Positions 24,165 through 34,627 of a stretch of 64,000 nt of DNA are shown here, piece by piece; position 1 is the stretch's first letter, and each line of letters begins with the position of its first letter. The DNA is from Ectocarpus siliculosus (taxonomy: Eukaryota > Sar > Phaeophyceae > Ectocarpales > Ectocarpaceae): contig FN649726.1 of the NCBI GenBank assembly GCA_000310025.1, positions 3,278,529-3,342,528 of the forward strand, read 5' to 3'. Under the pieces are notes generated by a model that saw only the letters and a program-made list of their open reading frames with translations, was not told the DNA's origin and did no database searches. Position numbers and translations under genes: made by a program.

Positions 24165-27100
24165 CTAGACAGGTGGTGCACGAACCACCAGCTCCATTGC
24201 TTCCTCCCCGTCCGTCACCATGTCCGTTCTGGCCTCTGCCAGGTAGTACTGAAGCTCCGTGACCAACTCCAAGAGTGAGAATATCAGCGAGACTATCCCA
24301 ATCGATACACCGTCCTCAAATGTCTCTGAGGACAAGGAAAGGGCCAAAAACAGCGAGTCAACTACCAACGTCTCACCAACAGCCCGCAGCACAACCCCCG
24401 ATCTACGGGTGGCCATGTGGGAGCGAGGGAGGTGGTGCCCATGGGGGCAGGAAAACAGAGCGCGACCGAGAGCACTGTATGGGTGGTGGTGAACAATTCT
24501 ATCTATCAACGACAGACCAAACCCAGATTGTTCGAATTGGTCCACCGGTGTGTTTCCTGCCATTCCACAAAACTTCATCAAAGAACTCGATTTCGAGCGT
24601 GAACCTACCACAGCCCACGTGATGCCATCCAATATTGGCCATCTCAGCGCGGATGGTCGGTTTCCTCAAACAGCAACACCACGATCAAAGTCATTCCTCA
24701 CTAAAACAGGTTCCAGGATCAAGTCGTGCCCACCGTTTACAACTCGAAACACTGGCCCGAAACGCTGGCCTCTAGATTCGTCGGTGCCGAGCAGAGTAAA
24801 GGGAATCCAACACAAAACAAGCAAACAACGTGACAAGGACAAGGAACACCCGCTCAACATCTGCTAGCGCGAGCGCACCACAGCACGCCCACCATAAACT
24901 ACCACCATCCTTGAACTTAGTCAACAGCAGGATTACATCTGTGACATCGTCGAAAATCGGTATGAGGAAATGCCAGAGGTCGACGAGGAAGTCCACGAAA
25001 GAGATTACCCACGGTTCCTGTCGCCTGGCACCTGCAAACAAAACGCCGAGTATTTATCCATGACTAGCAAATCCATGACTGCAAGCCATGGACGACAGCA
25101 CGTAGTTCACCTCGAAGCCTTCTACATCCTGAGTGTCTCCGTGTGAGATTTCCTCCAGACAACACCGGCTTGGACGTAGCTGGTAGAGTGTATTCTGTTT
25201 GTTAATATTTCACAACAGCAAGCCGCAGACAGAAAGTATACAATTTCACCACAACACTATTGAAGCAATTTTCTACACCATGAATGTCACACCTGTGAGT
25301 GTCTCTTGCCACCGCTTGAGACTTCCTCCGGTCAAATACTGCTTGGAGGGAGCTGTTATACGGGAACGACGAAGCAGTCAAGGGTCCCCAGAGGATGGCA
25401 ACATCGTCAGAACATTTGTCAACGCCGATACCAAACGAAAATCGGCAAACAAACGATACTTCAGCGGCACCTGATGCGAGCAGCATGCAAGAAGACCGGC
25501 TGGTTCTTGGAAGGTCCTTTTTGGCATCCTGGGAAGCATGAAAACGTTGTGTTCGTCGCCACGTACTCCATACCCAGCAGGCGACGGGCAACTCGGCGCC
25601 GAGCAGGTGCTCCATCTTCACAGCAGTGTAGGCATTGCGTCGTGGGTTGCTTTAAAAGAAATGTCGCAAGAAGCCAACTTCCGGATTTTATTATCCGGAT
25701 TTATTAACAGTCGTGTTTTCCTTCCTCCTGTGTGTCAAGAAATGATTTTGGCAGAAATTGATCATTGGGAGCACTCACCGGTGAGCTCGTTGTCGAACAG
25801 AGCGACGTGCGTGAGGGCCCGAAGGTAGCCGAGATCCTTTGGGATTGGGCCTGTGAGCAAGGCGAACCAAAATCGAAGGTGGTCATGGACGGGGCAGATG
25901 TCCCAGCCGGTCATTCCTACGGAGGTATACCCGTATGCCTACTCGTTTGCGGCAGCAGGCCTTACTGACCTGCGCAGGAAAGGTCGGAGCCCTTGATGGA
26001 TCACCGCTACAGAACGACACTCGAGTGGCGAATCTTTCGACGTAGTGGAGACGGATGTTCCTCCAATGTTCTTCCACATAACTCTATTAATCACTTTGCA
26101 CCTTGCTGGGACCTCTCCCCAATGCACCAGGAGGTATAAGCGAGCAAATGACCTTCGGCCCAAAACTCGAACACCATCATGTTTTTCTGTGGAGTGCTGA
26201 CACTTTCGGCATGCTTTGTATTGACGCCGGAACCGCGGAAGCTTCGTTCCCTTGCGGTGCTTCCCTCGGGGAGAAACAAGGTGGTCAACGTAAAAGAGAG
26301 GAGATTCGGCATTTGTTAAGAAAATGCCTAGATCTTCTCTGCATCTGCAGGCAGACTACATCCGCTCCGGTACAACGACAACAAGCTTACGGTTGGAAGA
26401 CCACCCGGGCGACCAAAACGAAAGACTGATTCTTCGACGACAAGCTACCAGTGCAGAGCCCATCCCAAAGAGCTGGGAGCCCTCACCAACCTCAACAAGT
26501 TTTTGCTGGGCAACAACCCACACAGAAACAGACGGCGACTACGACTTCCAAATTCTACCGCCGAGTGATGCTATCTTCTAGAGCTTCGTTTCTGGCAATG
26601 GCTCTCGGGTGAAGTACGCACGCCGATCGTGTCGGAGTCAATCACCGCTCAGCCTGTTGTGGTTGAGAAAGAGTTTCTGCAGCTTGTCGAGCTGTCCTAG
26701 TGACGCCGGGATTCCGCCTGAAAAGTATTTAGGAGAATGGGAAGGGAAAGTTGCTGGTGGGTGGAATCCTTTGAACAATTACAATTCTTACAACAAAACG
26801 TAGGCAGGGCACAACCAATGTGTTTTTCGGAATCCCAACAAATGCGTTGTCTTGAATTGTATATCTGCAGGATACATCCCGCAGCCACCGTCTCGGAGCG
26901 TCTTTCTCTTGATTACAACAAGTTAATTGCTGGGCCTAGCAAACCAACAAAGAATTGATATCTTTTGGACTTCCGTATGCATAGAACAAAGCAAGCGCAC
27001 GGATCCGTAGTGGTCGGAAGTTAGCACGCCTGAGTGTGTCTCGCCCACGAGGCTACCCGCTTACACTAGCCAACTAAACCGTGTTTGACAAGAGGTTCAT

Positions 27101-28890
27101 CCTAAGCTTAAAATATCATTGCTGCTATGCGTTTTGCAGGACCCATCCCCGAGGCGCTGGGAGGTCTCAGCAAACTGAACTCAACTGTGCTCTACGACGA
27201 CCAGCTTGCAGGTAAGGAATGTGTCAAACGGATGTCGTGCGAAATTGTGTGGAGGACACACTTCCTAGAAAAGGGGGGCACGGTACAGAACAGCCAAAAT
27301 TGACATGATCCTCACCGTCCAGCTGGTTGCCGCCAAGCCGAAGCCTCTCCAGCCTGCTCAGATCCCCTAACTCCTTGGGAATGTGTCCTGTAAAAGAAGG
27401 ATATCAGTAAGGCTTGGAAACAATCGGATCGCGTCACGGAGGTATTTATGTTATTCTAACGTGCGTCCCTGTGTACGCGGGCGCAGGACATTTCTTCTAG
27501 GAAACAGAAACCCGTCACTATGTAGAACTGCCTCACCAGTAAGGTTGTTGATGGAGAGCCAAAGCAGCTTCAGCTTGCCTAGAGCACCTAGCTCCTTCGG
27601 GATGCTTCCTGCACAAGCAGTGCAAGGACATCATGGAATGGAATCATCGCGCTCCGACAAAGTGAAAAGGTTGTTCATCCAGGCGCCCGCGATATCCGGC
27701 CAACATCTTCTAGGGTAATCGGGAATATTGCGTAGTTCTCCTCGCTATTTAGCTTGTGCACGCACCGGTCAGGTGGTTATCGCGAAGGTACAGGGTCTCA
27801 AGCACCGTCAACTTCCCGAGCGCCGTCGTCATCGCCCCTGCACAGGCAAACAGGTGAATCGGGGTGAGAGTAAGGAATTATCCCTGTCACCTCGCCTCAT
27901 AGAGCATGAGTCTCACCCACGCCGTAGGTGAAGGTCATGACATGTAGGAAGAAGCATACGCGAGAGAAGCATTTTACAGGGCGGGGAAACATTTCTTTCT
28001 ATTCCCCGTTAAATTGGTATTTCCTCTTTCTCTGCAGGTCCCATCCCGCCGGAGCTGGGAAACGTCATCGCACTGCGATCTCTCCACCTCCAGCAGTGTA
28101 TACTAGTAATTCCCTGAACATCTTAGAACGAGTCGTTTCGTGAGGGTGTCGTCACTGCATTGTGACTGGAAAACGTTTTCTGGTCCACGCGGCACATCTT
28201 CCCGAGTCTGAGAATTGCCGATTTCTGGATGAGCTTATCTTTCAATTTCGCCTCAAGAAGTTGCAGGGCTGAGGTCACCACACAGTGTTCGCGACGCGTC
28301 GTATTGCTTGGAAAATCGAGAGATGGATTTCGGTGAAGAAACTAACCACTAAGTTTCCTTGGCCAACGTGGAATTGTCGAGAACGCCCAGGAGCACGAAA
28401 AACGATTGATCAGGCGACCGTCTGCCTATCAGAGACATTTGAAGGCTAGACTAGGTTATGTGGTGTACAGGTGCCGCGTGTCCAAGAAGAAGGGGGCGAC
28501 ATGTATGAACGTGTGGACTACGACTAGGTTATGTGGAGCACTAGCGCATCGTATACAACCCCTGGTGGAACTGCGGCGGCTACGTTGACGAGGAATCGAC
28601 TGAAGGCACCGACCGTCTCTACATCTAGCCATATCATCATGAAATGATCTCTTTCGGGCAAGAAATACTTTCGAGAAAGCGTCTGAACAACGTTTAGGTT
28701 GTATTCCAAGCTTACCGTGCAGATTATTGTTGGGTAGAGAAATGTCGACCACACGGCCCTCGTCGTTGACTCCGACCCCGTGCCAGTTCGACAGACGGGC
28801 ATCTGTGTCCCAGTTGTCCTTGCGTTTCCATTAGGGTCCACCGGTCGACCGATAAAGGTCAAGCAGTACGTCACGATCGGTCGAAACCAT
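24165..28890 (-). CDS. LRR gene: N-cap, single-repeat LRR exons, multi-pass membrane C-terminus (carries a stop)
   Basis: Likely a cell-surface or membrane recognition protein. The cap exon 28716-28890 starts at ATG 28890 (MVSTDRDVLLDLYRSTGGP) and continues with RLSNWHGVGVNDEGRVVDIS. LRR exons of exactly 72 nt, all phase 1 to phase 1, are 27766-27837, 27537-27608, 27316-27387, 26646-26717 and 25779-25850. Each encodes one 24-residue plant-type repeat of the form GxIPxxLGxLxxLxxLxLxxNxLxG. A phase-1 acceptor at 25031 then opens a hydrophobic exon (VDFLVDLWHFLIPIFDDVTD) whose donor lies somewhere in about 24880-24915. The last exon, 24165-24325, encodes TFEDGVSIGIVSLIFSLLEL and ends VRAPPV. The membrane part loosely recalls XK-related proteins. 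A TAA at 28831-28833 interrupts the cap in frame, so this allele may be a pseudogene. Other LRR or linker exons may exist between 25031 and 25779. Confidence 0.68.
25779..25850 (-). other. LRR exon, 72 nt, phase 1-1
   Basis: Encodes the repeat GPIPKDLGYLRALTHVALFD plus NELTG. It has acceptor CTCACAG and donor GTGAGT, the strongest splice pair of the series. It is the last LRR exon before the membrane exon at 25031. Confidence 0.85.
26351..26937 (+). pseudogene. Degenerate LRR exon relics on the opposite strand
   Basis: Three decayed LRR units read on the plus strand. About 26351-26391, after CTGCAG, keeps only the tail (RYNDNKLT). At 26455-26525, after GTGCAG, PKELGALTNLNKFLLGNN is readable, but one base is missing near its start and the donor is gone. 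About 26871-26937, after CTGCAG, starts GYIPQ and runs into a stop. They surround the intact minus-strand exon 26646-26717. Confidence 0.6.
26646..26717 (-). other. LRR exon, 72 nt, phase 1-1
   Basis: Encodes GGIPASLGQLDKLQKLFLNH plus NRLSG. It has acceptor TTTTCAG and donor GTGATT. Confidence 0.85.
27140..27211 (+). other. Inverted LRR exon, 72 nt, phase 1-1, intact splice sites
   Basis: Encodes GPIPEALGGLSKLNSTVLYD plus DQLAG on the plus strand, opposite to the LRR gene around it. Acceptor GTTTTGCAG and donor GTAAGG are intact. Length and phase equal those of the sense exons. It sits inside the intron between 26717 and 27316. Confidence 0.82.
27316..27387 (-). other. LRR exon, 72 nt, phase 1-1
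   Basis: Encodes GHIPKELGDLSRLERLRLGG plus NQLDG. It has acceptor TTTTACAG and donor GTGAGG. Confidence 0.85.
27537..27608 (-). other. LRR exon, 72 nt, phase 1-1
   Basis: Encodes GSIPKELGALGKLKLLWLSI plus NNLTG. It has acceptor GTGCAG and donor GTGAGG. Confidence 0.85.
27766..27837 (-). other. LRR exon, 72 nt, phase 1-1
   Basis: Encodes GAMTTALGKLTVLETLYLRD plus NHLTG. It has acceptor TGTGCAG and donor GTGCGT. It is the first LRR exon found after the cap. Confidence 0.8.
28038..28109 (+). pseudogene. Inverted LRR exon without donor
   Basis: Follows the good acceptor TTTCTCTGCAG and encodes GPIPPELGNVIALRSLHLQQ, but the last residues diverge from the repeat. No GT stands where the donor belongs, about 72 nt from the start. 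Plus strand, between the cap exon and the first sense LRR exon. Confidence 0.7.
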
Positions 28891-30609
28891 GGTAGAGGGC
28901 TTGTGTACGGAGATGCAGAAAGGGAACAAGTGCGCGGGACAAAAGCGAAACATTTGTCAAGTGGTAGCAAAGCAAACGGCTACAAGAGTCACAGTGTGAG
29001 GTTAACAGTCTATGATCAGGGTACAGGGCAAACGGCAGAGTAGGTTTTGGAGTTCAATTTTCAAGTGCCCGCTGTACAAGATAAGACGGCACACCACCAC
29101 CACCTACTGCTGTACTCCTCGTGGCGATATGTGCTACTGTACTAATACTGCTGTAGCATCGTGTCACCGATGCCGTTTGGGGTTTGGGGTTTGGGGTTGG
29201 GGCCCCCACGGTGTTGGGGGAGAGACAGGTCTTTTGGGCGGGGGGGGGTGCCTGTTAGACATGAAACAACAACCATTGGTTGCCAGTCAAACTCTCGCCA
29301 AAAAAAAAAAAACGACTATTATGAGAGACAGACACTGTTAGAACGACTTGTCGTCGCCAAACTCTCGCGGGAAAAAAATAAACAGATGGTGCATGACAGC
29401 AGGCACTGCTGTGAAGCTGAAACACATCAGATGTGCCAGCCAAACATAGCACCATGCCCCCATTCGGCCGATTGGTGTTGGTTTCTATATGGTCTGCGTC
29501 CATAACCACCTCTTTGGTCTGCGCCAATGGGCCTAAGTAAGCATAACCAGCCATAGATGGGCATAGATATGTACTGTAGGCCCACCATCAATCCTCCTGC
29601 CGCCTGCCGAACCTCGCTTCCGGATCAACAACAACAGACCTGCTGCCTATGGCACAGCACGGCGTGCTTGCACGTACAAACACGCATCGCGTGTCTCTCG
29701 TGTTTGGAGGTCTACTGTCTACTTCAAAGCAAGTAGTAAGTAGTAGCCATAGCATCGACCCGGCTCAACCCGCCGCTGACCAATGAACAGACAGACAGAC
29801 GCCCTTCCGGTGCGGCTGACTACAGAAAATAACCGCAAAGCACAAACAGCCGCCTGGACAGATTTAACTTGGCGTCCGTCAATGAGCTGTCTCCAGAAAC
29901 TTGGCGCCTACTGGCGTCTTGCCGTCTTGTCTATTTTCAAGTAAATTTGCGATATCCCCGCTGTCTTCTGGGCACCTCACGCAGTCGAACCAACCAGTAC
30001 CAGTTCACAGACCAACACATCATCAGCCAGGAGCCTGGGAGCTGCAACTGGCGCATTCCACACACCCACAGGAGGATAGAACCGGCATAGGCCACCCTGC
30101 CTGGTCTCTGTGTGTACGAAGTTTTGCAACGTCCACCCACACTGAGCGTCGATAACGGTCACGCACCAGCACCAAGACGAGCTTAGAAACAGCGAGGAGA
30201 GAGATCACACACAACACACACGCGCACGCGCATTGCATGTGTCTATATCGTCAGCACGCCCGTGATCTCTCCAGACCACTGCAACTAACGGGATGATCTT
30301 TGCATCTGCTTTCTTCTTCTTCGATCTCTTGACTCCGTCTGCGGTTCCTTGGAATGAACGCCCCAAAGCAATCATCATCAATCATCTCGTTGGTATGTTG
30401 AACAACCCGCATGGCAGCATATCTGCACGGTGATTTCTTTGCTGCCACGGTGACGATACCTGTGCTCTGGTATCTCCTTTCCTTCATTGATTCAGTGCAA
30501 CATTTTTAAAGCGTACGGCCCGCAGATGGGTTTCACACGTGTACAGTAGTAGTAGCGGGCTTCGCCCGCGTAAAAAACTCCAAAACCTGTCCCGGCATAT
30601 TAAAAATTG
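28891..30609. other. Intergenic upstream of the LRR gene
   Basis: No gene is supported. The 5' region of the LRR gene falls here. A run of TTTGGGG-type units lies at about 29168-29200, close to a G9 tract near 29239. Short CACACA-rich words occur near 30200-30232. Confidence 0.45.
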
Positions 30610-32400
30610 CTAATACCCACTGGACACGCCGGAGCTGCGCACGCCGGAGCTGCGCCGTGGACTCTCCGCCCCGGTGGCGCGGATGGAGGACACCCTGCGA
30701 TACACCGTGAAACTCGTGGAAGCGCAGCGGCAGCACCCTTCGCTGCAGCCACTGCGGAGCGAGTTGGAAGCCGGACGAGGAGAGGACAGCGAGTATGTCC
30801 TCGCCGACAACGATTTGCTCTGGCACGCACCGCGGGGCCGCGCGGGGCCGCGCGTACGCGATTGCGGTGCCCAGACGACTCGTGACTGCTTTGTTAGCAC
30901 TGATTCACGGCACGTCCGGATACCGCGCGCACGACGATGTTGATCGGGAGGAGGTACCACTGGACCACCCTCAAGAAGGAAGTCCGCGCGTATGTCCTGT
31001 CCTGCAAGTGCCGCCGGTGGAGGCGAGCGTAGAGCAAGCAGCTCGCTATTGTGCCTGCCCGACTCCTCCAGCCATGGGAAGTCCTCGAGATGGACATCCA
31101 GGACATGAAGGTATCCTCGGACAACGGTAACTGGTACTTACTCGTCGTCGTTGACCAAGCGTCCAAGTTCCTCACCGCCTTCCCCCTGCCGTCGAAGGAA
31201 GCAGTTGGCGTCAGCCACAAACTGCTGGGGCTCCTCCTCATGTTTGGTCTGCCGCTCTCGATCCGATGCGGTCCCGGAAGCACGTTCACGGCGGAAGTGA
31301 TGAAGCACCTTTGTCGCTGGCTGCGAGTACCCCTGAACTACGGCCCACCCAACCACCCGCGTGCACAGGGGGCAGTCGAGAGGCTGGGGGGGTAGCTTCA
31401 CGACACCCTGACTCAACTGTGTACTTCATGGCCCCGGCGATGGGATGACTTCGTCCGTATCGCCACGTGGATCCACCGGGTCACGTTAGACGCGTCCCTC
31501 CCTGAGGGGGCGTCACCATACCGAATACTCTCTAGTCGGGAGCCGCGTAGCCACATCGACGCCATGACCCAAGCCCTTAATGACGACTCTTTTGGCCAAG
31601 GACTTGACAGGACGATTGTGGACCAGCGCATGACGCAAGAAATCACCTAACGACGGCATAAGGCCCACAACCGGCAACGGCAGCGCCACAATGCCAACAT
31701 GGCGCGGGAGTCGCCGGGTGCCAAGGCCGTGGTCGGAAGTCTCGCCTTTGTCAAGGAGGCGGGCAACACTCTCCACCGCGACAGCCACCACCCGAAGCTG
31801 ACGCACGACTGGCCTGTGGAGGGTCACCCACGTCATCCGAGACCGCCTGAGCTTCAAGCTTCAACCGAACGGACGACGGGTACGCCAACGTCGAGTCTCG
31901 GCCGCCGATGTCAAGATGTACGACGCGCGACTCCACCACCTCCGGCTCCCGATCGAGGATGAGTACGCACACCTCGTGTGGTCAGCTCACCTCGGCCTCG
32001 CCGACATCTCTGTCGTCGCGGTCCCGGCAACACCTCGGCATGGTCGTGGGAGTATCAGGGCCGCTGCCAAGACGGCACGTTGTTGCCCTGGCTGACGGAA
32101 GATGAGACGAGCGACAGCTTCTCTCCCCTGCAACTCGACGTCTTTCACGCTGCGTATGAGGACTATCATGGTGACGATGCTACGCCAAGGCTTGCTGGAC
32201 CCCCCACCCGGGGCGCACGTGAAGTAGGGTCACGGGAACACGCCTTGCGATTCTTCCCGGTGGTACACAAGTGGGCCGCAAATTGTCGACGACGAGGGCC
32301 AGCCCAAGGTCCTCAAGGCCATCGTCTTCGACTATTGCGACCCATACTGGCGAGTGAAGTACCCTGACGGCGACTAGGAGGAGCTCACGAAGCGAGAGAT
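30610..32400 (+). mobile_element. Decayed Ty3/gypsy-type pol fragment (integrase)
   Basis: Only the 3' part of pol is present; no reverse transcriptase or RNase H is seen. In order: a linker (RQHPSLQPLRSELEAG), a degraded zinc-binding region (ALIHGTSGY, then YVLSCKCRRW) and the integrase core at about 31075-31395 (WEVLEMDIQDM, LVVVDQASKFLTAFPL, RAQGAVERLGG). A C-terminal Tudor-like tail follows near 32283-32400 (YWRVKYPDGD, EELTKRE). The second catalytic Asp is Gly (IRCGPGSTF). Stops are at 31030, 31393, 31648 and 32375, and there is a frameshift near 30945. No LTRs were recognised. It is certainly inactive. Confidence 0.85.
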
Positions 32401-33640
32401 GGACGTTGGCATGAGAGCAGCTGCCAATCCTTCCTTCCCTGCCAGAGTAACGACCAATGTGTATGCCATTGCCATGAGCCTGCTGACTGTCTGTCTGGCA
32501 GCCTGGGGGGGTGTACCGGCAGTGGATGGCCACCCGAAACCCCACGTGGATTTTACTTTTTGCACAGTCCGTAATCGTACCGATCGACGGAGAATGGATT
32601 CAAGATCGCCATCTCCTGGTCCACGAGTGTCAAGATCGCCGTCTCCTGGTCCAAGATCGGGACCCCCCTTCACGTGCTGATGCCTTTGCGGACAGACTAG
32701 GAAGTGAGGAGTCGAGCCGGGTGTGGGAACCGGAGCGCCCGTCCTTTAGCATAGCCTTGTACCACGGTCGATGCTGGGGGGGGTGGTACGGCCAGTCGTC
32801 TCCACCGGTTCTTGAAATACGATGATGGATACCTCGGTATGGTCGCGAGTGTCCAGAGGGCGTACGTTGACATGCTCGGGATTCAGACAGACTAGTATGT
32901 CTCCCGATCCAGCCTGCTGAAGGGGTTCCAGGGTACATGTCCCCTGACGCCTGGGTGCACGCCTCTTTTCCTCGGAGGTTGCCCCCAATTAAAACCAGGA
33001 GTTTACCTATCAACACCGCCCCTGAAGCGAAAGATTGATTGAGCCATACCCTTGCTATTGCCACCCACTGTGAGTGCTCAACGTGATGTACTGGTATGGG
33101 GCTTGCTATGGATGCTATGGATGGCGATATGGGTGCTTTGTGATGCTATAATGTTGGCAGCTACTTGCTAGAGAGTGTGACGCCGCTTGATTGTCCTTAC
33201 GAATATCGACACCACAGATATAGGTTGTATATCTGTACAGGTGAGATGCACCTTACCCGATTGCATATTGCGCAACCATATGTCTACAGCAATAATACAT
33301 ATGTCTGCAGCAATAAAATCAAACAAAAAAAGCTAAAAAGATCAAATTAAAAAATCACCCCCTGCAACTAGTTCTCTTGGTTGAGCACCTCCTGGGCACC
33401 TAACCCGACGTCTTGAACGCATACGTTCGTCAAACAGAAAATGCCAGCGGAAGCGGCCTTCTAGCCAGTTCCTGGACTACATGTACATGTACATCACGTG
33501 TCATGCCTATCACGCACCACCATTCGCCGGTTTCCCGTGGGTGTCATTGTCTCGATCATTGAATTGACTGAGAGCGGCGAACAAATGAGAGTCAGACGGA
33601 ACCCCCCTCTCACAGAATTGACCCATCCGACCGACCGATG
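32401..33640. other. Tail of the retroelement region and unclassified sequence
   Basis: A GATCGCC.TCTCCTGGTCCA unit of about 30 bp occurs in tandem near 32607-32660. No coding domain is recognised. The stretch may include the untranslated tail of the retroelement, but no LTR boundary is visible. Confidence 0.4.
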
Positions 33641-33850
33641 ATGACCAGCCCAGACCGATATTTAATGTCGGAGTATTCTTTTTAAACTCTGTTGTTGTGG
33701 AACCATGCTGGTTTGTGGGCTTGATGTCCCGTCGGTACACAGACTCAAGCACAGCAGTCATGTGCCTTTTACGTTTTATCGTATGCATACCGTGTGTCAA
33801 AATGCAGTGGGTGCACGTTTGAGCGGGCGCAATGGCACACGCACAAGAAA
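33641..33850. repeat. Dispersed direct repeat, copy 1
   Basis: Matches 35785-35990 in the same orientation. Shared words include GTGGGCTTGATGTCCC, CAGCAGTCATG and TTTGAGCGGGCGC. The pair brackets the TIR element at 34628-35777. On the minus strand both copies encode similar peptide debris (RDIKPTNQH), suggesting a decayed coding repeat. Confidence 0.65.
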
Positions 33851-34627
33851 CAACTGCTTCGGGCAGGTTTAGGCAAAAGGCGTAGACACTAAACAAACCG
33901 AAGTTTATTGCAACAGCTCGAATTGTTTCTTTCGAATTGCGTTTATTATCCCAAAGCCCGAGGGAAGAGAGAGATACCAAACTGGCAGAGAGCACGTTCC
34001 ATGCAGAAACCTTTCTGCGGCCTTCTATTATGCCTCTCTCTCCCAATAAATAGTCTATCTTCCCTCCAAACAGCAACCGAGGGTGCTCTTTCCTCCGGTG
34101 GAGGTAACCAATCTTACTGCACACAGTATCTCAGGGTCTCAGATGACCAAGTCCCCAAAATGGTACGCTACCATTTTCTTAACCAACTTCGAGGTCATGG
34201 TGACACTACTCACGCAGTGGGATTAGCTCCTGTAAATGACTACCCCACACCGTGCCTTTTCCCGATTGGCTCCCAACTTGCTATTTCGTACCGTACGGGA
34301 CACCACTCGCGAGTCCTCCATGTTGCGTAATGTATAGAAGCTCATTCGTCTGACTTCCATCTTCCTGCCCTCCGGGAAGCTCGTTCCAATTTGTCGCCCC
34401 CAACAGCCATCACAGCAAGCCCCCCCCATCCGTAGCACGTGCAGCGCTCATTGGTTTCTGGGATTCACCCCTATTTCTCGATTATTTGCCTCGAAGCTCC
34501 GCGAGCTTGGTCATACTTCAGAACTTGCACTGCACATCCTTTACGACACGTTGTTAACGGCGCTTCATCGGGCAACGTTGCACAACATGACAACGATGAT
34601 CAGACCAAACCGATACCTGGTAAAAAT
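33851..34627. other. No supported gene
   Basis: Long open frames on both strands (33510-34124 minus, 33908-34330 plus) overlap repeat sequence and show no domain. Words near 34600-34625 (CGATGAT..CAGACCAAACCGATA) resemble the sequence at 33630-33662, consistent with the second direct repeat being split by the TIR element. Confidence 0.4.

Noticed and set aside
33510-34124. 204-codon minus-strand open frame
   Set aside because: It overlaps the dispersed repeat at 33641-33850, and the shared part recurs at 35.8 kb. Better explained as repeat debris than as a host gene.
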